Source of the DNA: JAAYXS01 sp964550375
GTDB taxonomy: Bacteria; Planctomycetota; Phycisphaerae; UBA1845; Fen-1342
Assembly (NCBI GenBank): GCA_964550375.1
Contig: CAZJYX010000011.1
Coordinates: 1-64,000 of the forward strand
Reading direction: 5' to 3'
Length of the DNA: 64,000 bases
Below are positions 42,444-51,023 of the stretch, in pieces. Made by a program: the position numbers and the translations under genes. Within the stretch, counting starts at the first letter, position 1. The number at the start of each line of letters is the position of its first letter. The notes beneath the pieces are model-generated. The model made no database searches, was not told the origin of the DNA, and saw nothing but the letters and a program-made list of their open reading frames with translations.

Positions 42444-44093
42444 TTACGCGCCTGCGGCGCCCAGTAGTGCCGTCGCCCGTTCCAGCCGGGCCAGCGTGCG
42501 CTCCTTACCCAGCAGCGCCAGCGTGTCGAAAATCTGCGGGCTTATCGTAGTGCCCGTCACCGCCACGCGCAGCGGCTGCGCCACCTTGCCGAGCCCCAAC
42601 CCCTGCTCCTCGGCATAGGCGCGGATCAACTCATCCAGCGCCGTCGGCGACCAGTCCGCTAACGCCGCCAGCCGCGCGGCCATGTCAGCCAAGACCTTCA
42701 GGCCGACCCGCTCGCCCTTGAGCAGCCACTTCTTGACCGCCTCCGGATCGTATTCCAGCGCCTCGTCCGGCATGAACAGCGCGCCGCACTTCAGCGCGAT
42801 GTCCGGGAACGTCCGAAAGCCCGCGCACAGCTCCAGCAGCTTCGTGAGCGTGGCGTCGTCGAGGTCGGTCAGCGGCCCGGGTTCGTTGACACTAAGCCAG
42901 TCGCGCAGCGCGGCCAGCAGCCGGGCGGGCTCCGCGGCCGCGACCGCCGCCGTGTTGAAGCTGAGCAGCTTGTCGCGGTCGAAGCGCGCGTTGGTTTTGC
43001 CGACGCGCGCCACGCTGAACGCCGCGCACAACTCCGCCAGCGTGTAGGTCTCGCGGTCGTCCCCGGCCGACCAGCCCAACAGCGCGATGAAATTGACCAG
43101 CACTTCGGGCAGATAGCCGCTCTTGCGGAAGTCGTGGATGTCGATTTCGGGCAAAGCCACGCCCAGACCGGTCGCCAGGCGCTGTAAGGCATCGGCCTCC
43201 AGCTGCGTCGTGCCACCGCGCCAAGCGGCCAGCAATTCGTCATCCTCCACGCCGCTGAGGGTCCGCAGCCGCGCGCTGTCCAGTTTCGCCGCCTCGACCG
43301 CCGCACGGACGACCTTGTCCTTCTCGCGCTTGCTCATCTTCGAGCCGCTCATGTTGAAGATGATGGGCAGGTGCGCGTAGGCCGGCGTCGGCACGTCCAG
43401 GGCCTCCTGCAAGGCCATGTGGTTAGGCGTGTTCATCAGGTGCTCCTGGCCGCGGAGCACGTGCGTGATCTGCATGTCGGCGTCATCGACCACGACGGCG
43501 AAATGGTACGTGGGCCAGCCGTCGGCCTTCACAATGACGAAGTCGCTGAGCTCCGCCGCCCCGATCTGCACGTCCCCGAGAATCTCGTCCGGCACGACGA
43601 AGTCGCGTGCCGGCATCTTGAAGCGCACCACCACCGGCCGGCCGGCCGCGCGGGCCTGCGCGGCCTCGGCCTCCGTGGGGAAGCGCTCCGGCCGCGGGTA
43701 ACGGAAGCCCCGCTCGCCACGCTGCTGGGCCTCCCGGCGCAGCGCTTCCAGCTCCTCGCGCGTCTCGAAGGCGTAGTAGGCCTGGCCGCGTGCCCGCAAC
43801 TCGCGGGCCGCCGCGCGGTAGCGCTCCAGCCGCTGGCTCTGGTAGTAGGGGCCGTACGGGCCGCCGACGCCGGGCCCCTCGTCCCATTGCAGCCCGAGCC
43901 AACGCAGGTCCTTGAGCAGCTTCTCGTCAGCCGCCTCGATGTTGCGGGTCTGGTCCGTATCCTCGATGCGCAGCACGAACACGCCGCCGCTGCCCCGGGC
44001 CAGCAGGTAGTTGAACAAGGCCGTCCGGGCGCCCCCGATGTGGAGGTAGCCCGTCGGCGAGGGCGCAAAGCGCGTGCGAACCACGTTGCCCAT
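42444..44093 (-). CDS. gltX: glutamyl-tRNA synthetase
   Basis: This enzyme charges tRNA-Glu with glutamate. It is a class I synthetase of 549 residues. The first active-site motif is in TRFAPSPTGYLHIGGARTAL (HIGG variant of HIGH), the second is KMSKR (SGSKMSKREKDK), and a C-terminal anticodon-binding domain follows. I start at the ATG at 44093 (MGNVVRTRF); the 22-codon upstream extension is not family-like, and AAGGA lies about 10 nt upstream. It is one of several housekeeping genes on this strand. Whether it also charges tRNA-Gln cannot be told here. Confidence 0.97.
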   Translation of the reverse strand: MGNVVRTRFAPSPTGYLHIGGARTALFNYLLARGSGGVFVLRIEDTDQTRNIEAADEKLLKDLRWLGLQWDEGPGVGGPYGPYYQSQRLERYRAAARELRARGQAYYAFETREELEALRREAQQRGERGFRYPRPERFPTEAEAAQARAAGRPVVVRFKMPARDFVVPDEILGDVQIGAAELSDFVIVKADGWPTYHFAVVVDDADMQITHVLRGQEHLMNTPNHMALQEALDVPTPAYAHLPIIFNMSGSKMSKREKDKVVRAAVEAAKLDSARLRTLSGVEDDELLAAWRGGTTQLEADALQRLATGLGVALPEIDIHDFRKSGYLPEVLVNFIALLGWSAGDDRETYTLAELCAAFSVARVGKTNARFDRDKLLSFNTAAVAAAEPARLLAALRDWLSVNEPGPLTDLDDATLTKLLELCAGFRTFPDIALKCGALFMPDEALEYDPEAVKKWLLKGERVGLKVLADMAARLAALADWSPTALDELIRAYAEEQGLGLGKVAQPLRVAVTGTTISPQIFDTLALLGKERTLARLERATALLGAAGA

Positions 44094-44183
44094 CAGCTCG
44101 GTTTCCTTGCTTGGTGCCGATCTGGCCGCCCCCGCTCCAGTGGGGCTGGCGGCCAGCACGCCGCTGCGGCGTGCGCCCCCACA

Positions 44184-45452
44184 CTACCCTACGCTGGCCT
44201 GCCGGGCAACGCGGACGCGCAGGCGGTTGATCTTGCGGGCCTCCGCGGCAATCACGTGGAAATGTATGTTCTCATGCTGGAATTCCTCGCCCGCCGTGGG
44301 GATCTTCCCCAGCCGGGAGAAGACGAAGCCGCCAATGGTCTCGTAATCGCCGTTCTCCGGCAGCTCGACCTCCAGGGCCTCGTTCACCTCGTCGATGTGC
44401 ACGCGCGCATCGACTTCCAGCGTGTCGTCGTCGATGCGTTCGATTGCCGGGGCGGGCGCCTGGTCGTACTCGTCGTCGATCTCGCCAACCAGTTCCTCCA
44501 GGATATCCTCGATGGTCGCCAGCCCGGCCGTTCCGCCGTACTCGTCCAGCACGATGGCGATCTGCACCTTGCTCTGGCGAAAGTCGTTCAGCAGCTCGTG
44601 AATCGACTTCGTTTCGGGGACATACGGCGCCACCCGCATGATGGTCCGCGCGTCGAATGAGTCGCCCGGCTCGAGCTGCAGCAGGTCCTTCGCGTATACC
44701 ACGCCGACGATGTGGTCGATGCTGCGCTCGTAGACCGGAATGCGCGAGTGCCCCCCCTGCAAGATCGCGTCGCGCACCTCCGCATAGGTGGCGTCCACCG
44801 AAACCGCGTTGATGTCGGTGCGCGGCGTCATCACCGCGCTGACCGGCGTGTCGTGCAGCTCAAAGACGGACTCGATGAATTCCTCCTGCTCCTTGTCCAC
44901 CGCCCCGAGGGCCTTGCCCTCCGAGACCGCGTCCAGGATCTCCTGCTCCATCCGTTCGTTCTCTTCGTCCTCGGTCTCCTCGGGCTTGCCGAGCAGCCGT
45001 CGAATCACGAAGTCGATCGCCGCCAGGGCCCGGGCCACGGGCCACAGCACGACGCGCAGCACTACCAGCACACCCAGGCTCCGCGCCAGGACGGCCTCGC
45101 CGGCGTAGCTGGCCAGCCCATGCGGGATGCCGATGGCGAAAACCACCAGCAGGAGCAGCGCAAACAGAGCCGGGATCGCGAGCAGCGTGGCATCCACCGG
45201 CTCAGTCAGGCCGCGCAGGTACCACACTTGCAGGCAGAAGAAGACGCCTAGGTTTGCCAGGACGCGCACAAATCCGGACAGGCACTGAAGTTCTGAACCA
45301 TGCTCGTCCAGCCAGTCAAGCCAGCCCTGCCGGGTGCCATTGCCCAGACAACTGGATAACCGCGAGCGCGAGTAGTCGCGCAAGGTGTACGCGAGGGTGG
45401 ACATGTATAGGGTCAGCCCCACCAAAAGGACCAGACCCACCCCAAGTATCAA
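44184..45452 (-). CDS. CorC/HlyC-type CBS-domain membrane protein (CNNM family)
   Basis: This 422-residue protein is probably involved in Mg2+/divalent cation homeostasis. The N-terminal part has about four helices (a divergent DUF21/CNNM domain, residues 1-140). Two CBS domains follow (PVSAVMTPRTDINAV... GHSRIPVYERSIDHIVGVVY... and a second ending DEYGGTAGLATIEDILEELVG), then the C-terminal CorC_HlyC domain (IGGFVFSRLGKIPTAGEEF). The acidic loop EEENERMEQEILDAV before CBS1 is typical. It begins with TTG, supported by GGGAG 7 nt upstream. A monocistronic-looking gene upstream of gltX. Confidence 0.9.
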   Translation of the reverse strand: MILGVGLVLLVGLTLYMSTLAYTLRDYSRSRLSSCLGNGTRQGWLDWLDEHGSELQCLSGFVRVLANLGVFFCLQVWYLRGLTEPVDATLLAIPALFALLLLVVFAIGIPHGLASYAGEAVLARSLGVLVVLRVVLWPVARALAAIDFVIRRLLGKPEETEDEENERMEQEILDAVSEGKALGAVDKEQEEFIESVFELHDTPVSAVMTPRTDINAVSVDATYAEVRDAILQGGHSRIPVYERSIDHIVGVVYAKDLLQLEPGDSFDARTIMRVAPYVPETKSIHELLNDFRQSKVQIAIVLDEYGGTAGLATIEDILEELVGEIDDEYDQAPAPAIERIDDDTLEVDARVHIDEVNEALEVELPENGDYETIGGFVFSRLGKIPTAGEEFQHENIHFHVIAAEARKINRLRVRVARQASVG

Positions 45453-45569
45453 TCACGTCTCCCGACACGGCCGGAGAAGCGTGGCCGTCGCGTTGCGGCC
45501 GCCTGCGCTTCTCTCTGCCAGAAATATATCGGCTTAACGGTACGAGTTGCAAGCCGCTGATGGTCGCGG

Positions 45570-46760
45570 TCAGCGCATCCGGACTTTTCCCAGACAATGT
45601 TCTATGGAGGTCCGATATTCTCCCAGGTCCGCCGACTCGGATGCTTGGCTCAGTAGAAGACACTGTCGGTCCGAAAAAGATCCCGGAAGGTCCAGCAGCC
45701 GCTCGTCGCGCTCGAGTCCGCGCAACACTAACTCGTAAACCCTTTCAATACCAGTACTTTGCGCTGCTGACACCCAGGTCGAAATCTCGTCCCATCCATC
45801 GGGCAGGCGACCTGGCATCTCCGCATTCTGGCCGCACAGGTCGGATTTGTTGAGCACCACGCACGCGGACTGGACGCTGCCGTGCCGGGCGGTGAACTCG
45901 CTCCAGTCGCCAGCGCCGGCGACGCTGGCGTCCAGGACGACCACGACTACATCTGCCGACTGCACCATCTGCCGGCTGCGGCGGGCGGCTTCGGCGGCGA
46001 TGCCGCCTGCCTCCGGCGCCAGTCCCGCCGTGTCGATCCACAGTACCGGGAACCCGTGGATCAGCCCCGGCGCGTCGACCCAATCGCGCGTCGTTCCCGC
46101 TACCGGCGAGGTCAGGCTGATCGGCTGCTCGGCCAGGGCGTTCACCAGAGTGCTCTTGCCCGCATTGGGGGGACCGATGATCGCCACACGAGCCGGCCGG
46201 CTGAACCAGTCGAAGACGTGTCGTCGGCCGACCAGCGAGCGGCAGCCCGCCCGCCCCTCCTCCAGCCTAGAAACCTCCAGGAGGCCCTTCAACTCCGTCC
46301 GCAGCCGGTCGGTTTGTGCTACCAGCCACCGTGCCCCCCGCAGGGAGAGCATCCGGGGCAGCAGGGCGTAACACTCCGCTTCAAGCTCATCGCCGACCGC
46401 CCACAGGCCGGCTGGCGCCCCCGGCGACTCCTGAATCCCGCATTCAACGAGCCAGCGACGGCACGCGTTGATGAGCTCCGGGTTGCCATGCAGATTCAGC
46501 CGCACGTCCCAGTCCGGCCCGGCTTGCCGTACGGCGACCAGGATATCGTCCGTCGTGGCGCCGCCCGCGTCAGTTAGTTGGGCGCGGAACACATCGCCGC
46601 CGGCGCGCCCGCGCAGGGCCTGCGCGGTGCCCGTCCGAACATGGCGGGCGAAAAACTCCGGCACTCGTGAGCCGCCGACGCGCAGAACCGCGATGGCAGC
46701 CGGCCCAGAGCCGGTCAGCACTTCGAACGCCGAAATGTCGGGGCTGGAAGCGTCATCCAT
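45570..46760 (-). CDS. mnmE: MnmE-like tRNA modification GTPase, reduced form
   Basis: This GTPase is related to MnmE, which with MnmG modifies wobble uridine in tRNA. The N-terminal folate-binding region is recognisable (GSGPAAIAVLRVGGSRVPEFF, WDVRLNLHGNPELI). The G domain has IGPPNAGKSTLVNAL (G1), TTRD (G2), DTAG (G3) and NKSD (G4). The C-terminus ends CLGKVRMR, keeping the C-x-G-K signature but with four extra residues. At 396 residues it is about 60 shorter than usual, with N-terminal motifs degraded (no TIVA/ATP start). I start at the ATG at 46760 with GAGG 6 nt upstream. It may be a planctomycete-specific MnmE variant. No MnmG is in the window. Confidence 0.8.
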   Translation of the reverse strand: MDDASSPDISAFEVLTGSGPAAIAVLRVGGSRVPEFFARHVRTGTAQALRGRAGGDVFRAQLTDAGGATTDDILVAVRQAGPDWDVRLNLHGNPELINACRRWLVECGIQESPGAPAGLWAVGDELEAECYALLPRMLSLRGARWLVAQTDRLRTELKGLLEVSRLEEGRAGCRSLVGRRHVFDWFSRPARVAIIGPPNAGKSTLVNALAEQPISLTSPVAGTTRDWVDAPGLIHGFPVLWIDTAGLAPEAGGIAAEAARRSRQMVQSADVVVVVLDASVAGAGDWSEFTARHGSVQSACVVLNKSDLCGQNAEMPGRLPDGWDEISTWVSAAQSTGIERVYELVLRGLERDERLLDLPGSFSDRQCLLLSQASESADLGEYRTSIEHCLGKVRMR

Positions 46761-46822
46761 GCTTGGCCTCGCACGGCCGTTTGGATGGGGTCGTCGGTCG
46801 GGCCGGGCGCGTTGGCTGCGGC

Positions 46823-47608
46823 TCAGCTTTGTCCGGCCGCCTTGCGGTACGTCAGCGCGACGCCCATCAGGCAGAGGTCCGGCACGACCGAATCCACGAA
46901 ATCCGCCAGTCGGCAGATGAGCGCCGCGTTCCCGCCGGTCACGACCAGTTGCGGCCACTCGCGCAGCTCGGTCGCGAAACGCTCGACGATTTCGCGCAGC
47001 GCTCCGACCGCCGCGTAGCACACACCGTTGATGATCGCGTCGCGCGTGTTGCGGCCGAACGGGCCGACCGGATCCGTGGGACGCACGTGCGGCAGCAGGG
47101 CGGTGCGTTCGTGGAGGATGTCGCAGGACAACTCCAGGCCGGGCAGAATCGTCCCGCCCAGAAAGCGTCCCGTGCGCGAGACGCAATCGATCGTTGTGGC
47201 CGTGCCGAGCGATGCCACCGCGCAGGCCCCCGCGATGTGTTCATAGGCCGCGGCGGCACAGCACACGCGGTCCACGCCCACTTCGTCCGGATTCTCCACG
47301 TCGAGCGGCATGGGCAACGGCAGGTCCGCGCGGATGCAGAACGGGTCCTGGTCGCACACGTCGCGAATCATCGGCAGAAGCCGGTCGGTGTGCTGTGGAC
47401 TGACGCTGCCCAGCACAATCCGCCGCTGCTTGCCGTGGCGGGTTGCCTGCCAGGCCTTCGACAGGGCGTCGGGCCAGGAGTCCGGCTGGGCGACGGCCAC
47501 GCGTTGCACGTCGTGCAGGCCGTCCTGGTCCCACACGCCCAGGCCGATGCGCGTGTTGCCTACGTCAATCGGCAGAAGCGTGTCAGCGGGTGTGGGCGGA
47601 TGGTCCAT
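46823..47608 (-). CDS. coaX: type III pantothenate kinase
   Basis: This enzyme catalyses the first step of coenzyme A synthesis and belongs to the ASKHA superfamily. The 261-residue protein has the phosphate-1 motif LLPIDVGNTRIGLGVWD and GVDRVCCAAAA. The adenosine region is SLGTATTIDCVS, then FLGGTILPGLELS and TGGNAALI. The residue before LGTAT is Ser where most family members carry Asp. The start ATG overlaps the obg stop by one base, so the two are coupled. Confidence 0.92.
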   Translation of the reverse strand: MDHPPTPADTLLPIDVGNTRIGLGVWDQDGLHDVQRVAVAQPDSWPDALSKAWQATRHGKQRRIVLGSVSPQHTDRLLPMIRDVCDQDPFCIRADLPLPMPLDVENPDEVGVDRVCCAAAAYEHIAGACAVASLGTATTIDCVSRTGRFLGGTILPGLELSCDILHERTALLPHVRPTDPVGPFGRNTRDAIINGVCYAAVGALREIVERFATELREWPQLVVTGGNAALICRLADFVDSVVPDLCLMGVALTYRKAAGQS

Positions 47609-48765
47609 CAGGCTTCACCTTCGGCCGCGGATTCCGGCGGTTCCGTTTCAGTGTCGTCCTCGGGCAGCGGCTCGTCAATTGCATCGTCGTCATCCTCCGC
47701 GGCGCCCAAGTCGATCAGTTCCGGCGGACGCTCGCGCTCAGCCTGGCGGGCTTCTTCGACCGCCGACCACATCGCCTCGATCAGCTCGCGCAGGCCCTGG
47801 CCGGTGACGGCCGAGATGCCGAACACGGGAACGTCGAGCTCCTGCCGCAGCTCGGCCAGCGTGTCGGCCGCCCCCGTGACGTCGAGCTTGTTGCCCACGA
47901 CGATTTCAGCGCGCTGGGCGAGCGTCGGGCTGTATTTCTCCAGTTCGCCGCGCACGACATGGTATGCCTCCAACGGCGGTGGGCTGCCCTCCGGCGGGTA
48001 CAGATCCACCAGGTGCACCAGCACGCGCGTGCGTTCAATATGGCGAAGGAAGGCGTCACCCAGGCCGACGCCCTCGTGCGCGCCCGCGATCAGGCCGGGA
48101 ATGTCCGCCAGCACCAGGCGGCGATAGCCAGGCAGCTCAGTGATGCCAAGCTGGGGTTCGAGCGTGGTGAAGGGATACGCGGCGATCTTGGGCCGGGCCC
48201 GCGTGGTGCGCGAAAGCAGCGTGCTCTTGCCGGCGTTGGGCAGGCCGACCAGGCCGACGTCGGCGATCAGCTTGAGTTCAAGTCGCAGCGTGCGTTCCTG
48301 GCCGGGCCGACCGGGGGTGGATTCGCGCGGCGCCTGGTGGGTGGGGGAGACGAAGCGCAGGTTCCCATAACCGCCGCGGCCGCCCATAGCTACGCGCACC
48401 GGCTGGCCGTCTTCGGTCAGGTCCTTCAGCAGTCGGCCGGAGTCAGCGTCGTAGACGAGCGTGCCGGCGGGAACATCCACATACATATCTTTGCCGTTTC
48501 GGCCATGGCAGTTGGCGCCCGCGCCGGGCCGGCCGTTTTCAGCCCGATAATGGTGTCGGCCGGCCAGTTCCAGCAACGTGTTCAGGCCAGCCCGGGCCAC
48601 GAGGTAAACCGAGCCGCCCTTGCCGCCGTCGCCGCCGTCCGGCCCGCCCTTGGGAACGTACTTCTCCCGGCGAAAGCTGACGCAGCCGTCACCGCCGCGG
48701 CCGCCGCGGACCATGATGGTGACCTCGTCAACGAAGAGTCGTGTTGTGCCGGTGCTGCGTGGCAT
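47608..48765 (-). CDS. obgE: Obg/CgtA ribosome-associated GTPase
   Basis: This essential GTPase acts in 50S ribosome assembly and stress signalling. The Gly-rich Obg fold occupies about residues 1-160 (RGGRGGDGCVSFRREKYVP). The G domain has GLPNAGKSTLLSRTT (G1), DIPGLIAGAHEG (G3) and NKLD (G4). A C-terminal acidic tail (AAEDDDDAIDEPLPEDD) extends beyond the G domain. I start at the ATG at 48765 (385 residues); a frame extending to 48873 adds a non-conserved leader. It lies upstream of coaX and diverges from the flagellar cluster. Confidence 0.95.
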   Translation of the reverse strand: MPRSTGTTRLFVDEVTIMVRGGRGGDGCVSFRREKYVPKGGPDGGDGGKGGSVYLVARAGLNTLLELAGRHHYRAENGRPGAGANCHGRNGKDMYVDVPAGTLVYDADSGRLLKDLTEDGQPVRVAMGGRGGYGNLRFVSPTHQAPRESTPGRPGQERTLRLELKLIADVGLVGLPNAGKSTLLSRTTRARPKIAAYPFTTLEPQLGITELPGYRRLVLADIPGLIAGAHEGVGLGDAFLRHIERTRVLVHLVDLYPPEGSPPPLEAYHVVRGELEKYSPTLAQRAEIVVGNKLDVTGAADTLAELRQELDVPVFGISAVTGQGLRELIEAMWSAVEEARQAERERPPELIDLGAAEDDDDAIDEPLPEDDTETEPPESAAEGEA

Positions 48766-49142
48766 AGTACTGCCTGGGGGTCTGACGCCCGGTTGCCAAT
48801 CTGACTGGTCGCCGGCGCGCACGGCGGAGCGGCGCGACCCATTACCGCCGGGGCGCTGATAGCAACGGATCATTCTACCAGCTTCGGCAAAAGCTGCGCG
48901 GTGGGCGCAGGGGTTGCGGGCCGGATGTCAGCGGCGCGGGCCGGGCGGCGTGGCCGCGTCAGAATCTCTCTCGTGCGCAAGTCTGTTCCTCAGCGAGCAC
49001 TTAGCGCACGCGGGCTCGTTCGGCGGCTTGCTGCACGCCGGTTCTGGCACACCCGCTGCATTACCGGGGGCCAACAAGTGCTTCGCGGACGGCTCGCACG
49101 GATGGCGGCGCGCGGGGCACTTACTGGTCAAGGAGTCGTGCC
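48766..49142. other. divergent regulatory region between obg and the flagellar cluster
   Basis: No convincing gene is seen in this stretch. It holds the sigma-54-type promoter at 49045-49060 for the flagellar side. The promoter of the obg-coaX side was not identified. Confidence 0.55.
49045..49060 (+). promoter_or_regulatory. sigma-54 (RpoN) -24/-12 promoter for the flagellar operon
   Basis: TGGCACACCCGCTGCA fits the consensus TGGCAC-N5-TTGCA: the GG (49046-49047) and GC (49058-49059) are exactly 10 nt apart and only the first T of the -12 box differs. It lies about 85 nt before the first start codon, in the direction of the flagellar genes. RpoN control of flagellar rod and ring genes is common in other bacteria. 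No enhancer-binding-protein gene is in the window. Confidence 0.6.
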
Positions 49143-49376
49143 ATGCCACGGAGAATGTGTGCTGCCGTGGAGCTGGCGAAGTGCCAGGTGCGTCGGTCCC
49201 GCGGGCCGGACGCCCCGACTTCGTCGGCCGTCGACTCCGAGCCGCGGGATTGGAGTGAGTTGGGGCGGCGGGTGCTGGCTGAAGCGCTGCGGAGAGCCAC
49301 GGATGAGCTCAAACGCCGTAACGCTGCGCTGCCGGCATCCGTCGTTCCGCCTCCCGCTCGGGAGGGACAGTCGTGA
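49143..49376 (+). CDS. small ORF coupled to flgF, unknown function
   Basis: This 77-residue frame has an unusually good ribosome binding site (AAGGAG at 49130-49135, 7 nt before the ATG), and its TGA overlaps the GTG of flgF (GTGA). Both point to real translation as the first gene of the operon. The protein is basic. The last 40 residues (DWSELGRRVLAEALRRATDELKRRNAAL) form one probable amphipathic helix. I do not recognise the family. It may be a leader peptide whose translation primes flgF, or a small flagellar regulator (inference). Confidence 0.55.
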   Translation: MPRRMCAAVELAKCQVRRSRGPDAPTSSAVDSEPRDWSELGRRVLAEALRRATDELKRRNAALPASVVPPPAREGQS

Positions 49377-50122
49377 TCTACGGGCTGTATCACTCCGCCG
49401 CCGGCATGATGACCAGCGAATACCGGCAGAATGTCATTGCCAACAACCTCGCGAATGCCGAGACCGTCGGCTTCAAGCAGGAGCTGACCCTGTTCGCGGA
49501 ACGTCTGCCGGCCCGCGAGGCCGGCGTGCGAAACGGGCCGAGTGATCCCGGAATGGCCGGCTTGTCCGGCGGTCTGTGGCTGGGCCGCACGTGTACTGAC
49601 TACAGCCAGAGCTCATTGCTGGCGACCGGCTACCCCACCGACCTCGCGCTGGAAGGCCCCGGCTTCCTGGTCGTCGAAGTTGCCGGGCAGCCACAGTACA
49701 CGCGCGACGGGCGCTTCGTCATGGCGGCCGACGGCCAACTGCGGGCGGTCTCGGACGGGGCCCCGGCCCTTGACGTGACCGGGCGCCCGATCTGGCTGAA
49801 CCCGCACGGCGGCGCGCCGCAGTTCGACGAAGACGGCCGCGTGCTGCAGGACGGCCTGGCGCGCGGGCGGTTGGCATTGGTTGATTTCGAAGACTACGAG
49901 GCGCTGCGCAAGGTCGGCGCCTCGCGTTTTGAGGCCGGCGATGCGCCGACCACCGGATCTGCGGCTCGCGTGCTGAGCGGCCACCTGGAAAGCTCAGGCG
50001 TCGAGCCGGTTCGGGAACTGGTTTCCATGCTCGAGACCACGCGCGCCCACGAGGTCAACGCGCGGATGCTCGGCATGCAGGATCAGTCATTGTCGCGGCT
50101 GATATCCGTGATTGGCCGCTAG
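49373..50122 (+). CDS. flgF: flagellar basal-body rod protein FlgF
   Basis: This proximal rod component (249 residues) is related to FlgG. The N-terminal rod signature is MIYGLYHSAAGMMTSEYRQN followed by VIANNLANAETVGFKQE. The middle has LALEGPGFLVVE and QYTRDGRFVMAADGQL, and the C-terminal FlgF/FlgG helix is VEPVRELVSMLETTRAHEVN. It starts with GTG overlapping the upstream small ORF. The position next to flgG supports FlgF rather than FlgE. Exported by the flagellar type III system, with no signal peptide. Confidence 0.92.
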   Translation: MIYGLYHSAAGMMTSEYRQNVIANNLANAETVGFKQELTLFAERLPAREAGVRNGPSDPGMAGLSGGLWLGRTCTDYSQSSLLATGYPTDLALEGPGFLVVEVAGQPQYTRDGRFVMAADGQLRAVSDGAPALDVTGRPIWLNPHGGAPQFDEDGRVLQDGLARGRLALVDFEDYEALRKVGASRFEAGDAPTTGSAARVLSGHLESSGVEPVRELVSMLETTRAHEVNARMLGMQDQSLSRLISVIGR

Positions 50123-50180
50123 TTTCGCGGGTCGGCCCCGTATTCCGTCGGTCGCCGCATTGTTTGGAGGTTACTGACAT

Positions 50181-50981
50181 ATGGCCATAACTGCCCTGCA
50201 CACGGCCGCCACGGGCATGCAGGCCCTGTCCACCAAGATCGACGTCATCGCGCACAACATCGCGAATGCCGACACGCACGGCTACAAGGCCTCGCGGGCC
50301 AACTTCAAGGACCTGCTCTACCAGATCTACGACCAGCCCGGCACGCAGACCAGCGCCGAGACCTCCTCACCGCTCGGCACGCAGATCGGCCTGGGCGTCG
50401 GCCTGGCGAACACCCAGATCATATTCCAGCAAGGCTCGGCCCAGTCCACCAAGCGGTCGCTGGACGCCATGATAAACGGCGACGGCTTCTTCCGGGTCGA
50501 GCTGCCCGGCGGCGGTACAGCTTACACGCGCTACGGCAACTTCGTGCGCAACGCGGATGGCGAGCTCGTGCTGGGCAATGACTTCGGTCACCGTCTGGCC
50601 GACGGCATCACGATCGACACGGAGATTCCGGCCGACAAGATCTCCATCGGGGCCAATGGCGAAATCACGTTCATCGACGAGAACGGCACGCCACAGATCG
50701 CCGGCCAGTTGCAGCTCGCACGCTTCGCGAACCCGGAGGGGCTGCTGCAGTACGGCTCGAACCTGTATGTGCAGAGCGCCTCCTCAGGCGAGCCGCTTGA
50801 GGGCAATCCCGCCGAGGAGGGCTTCGGCTACATCACCGGGGCCCACCTGGAGAGCAGCACGGTCGAGCCGGTCAATGAGTTGGTGGAGCTGATCAAGACG
50901 CAGCGCGTCTTCCAGATGAACTCACAGACGATTCAAGCGGCGGACGAGTCCCTGCGGGTAGTCGCCAACCTGAGGAGATAG
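50181..50981 (+). CDS. flgG: flagellar distal rod protein FlgG
   Basis: This 266-residue protein forms the distal rod. Visible features are ALHTAATGMQALSTKIDVIA with HNIANADTHGYKASRANFKDL, the FlgG-specific insertion LLYQIYDQPGTQ, GDGFFRVELPGG, YTRYGNFVRNADGEL, and the C-terminal SSTVEPVNELVELIKTQRVF. GGAGG lies about 8 nt before the ATG. It follows flgF by 58 nt. Confidence 0.96.
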   Translation: MAITALHTAATGMQALSTKIDVIAHNIANADTHGYKASRANFKDLLYQIYDQPGTQTSAETSSPLGTQIGLGVGLANTQIIFQQGSAQSTKRSLDAMINGDGFFRVELPGGGTAYTRYGNFVRNADGELVLGNDFGHRLADGITIDTEIPADKISIGANGEITFIDENGTPQIAGQLQLARFANPEGLLQYGSNLYVQSASSGEPLEGNPAEEGFGYITGAHLESSTVEPVNELVELIKTQRVFQMNSQTIQAADESLRVVANLRR

Positions 50982-51023
50982 GTGCTGGCGCGGTAGGTAA
51001 CGCGTGAGCGTGGAGGATTCCCG

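Noticed and set aside
46667..48127. 486-codon plus-strand frame across mnmE, coaX and obg
   Set aside because: Antisense to three genes with clear enzyme motifs on the minus strand.
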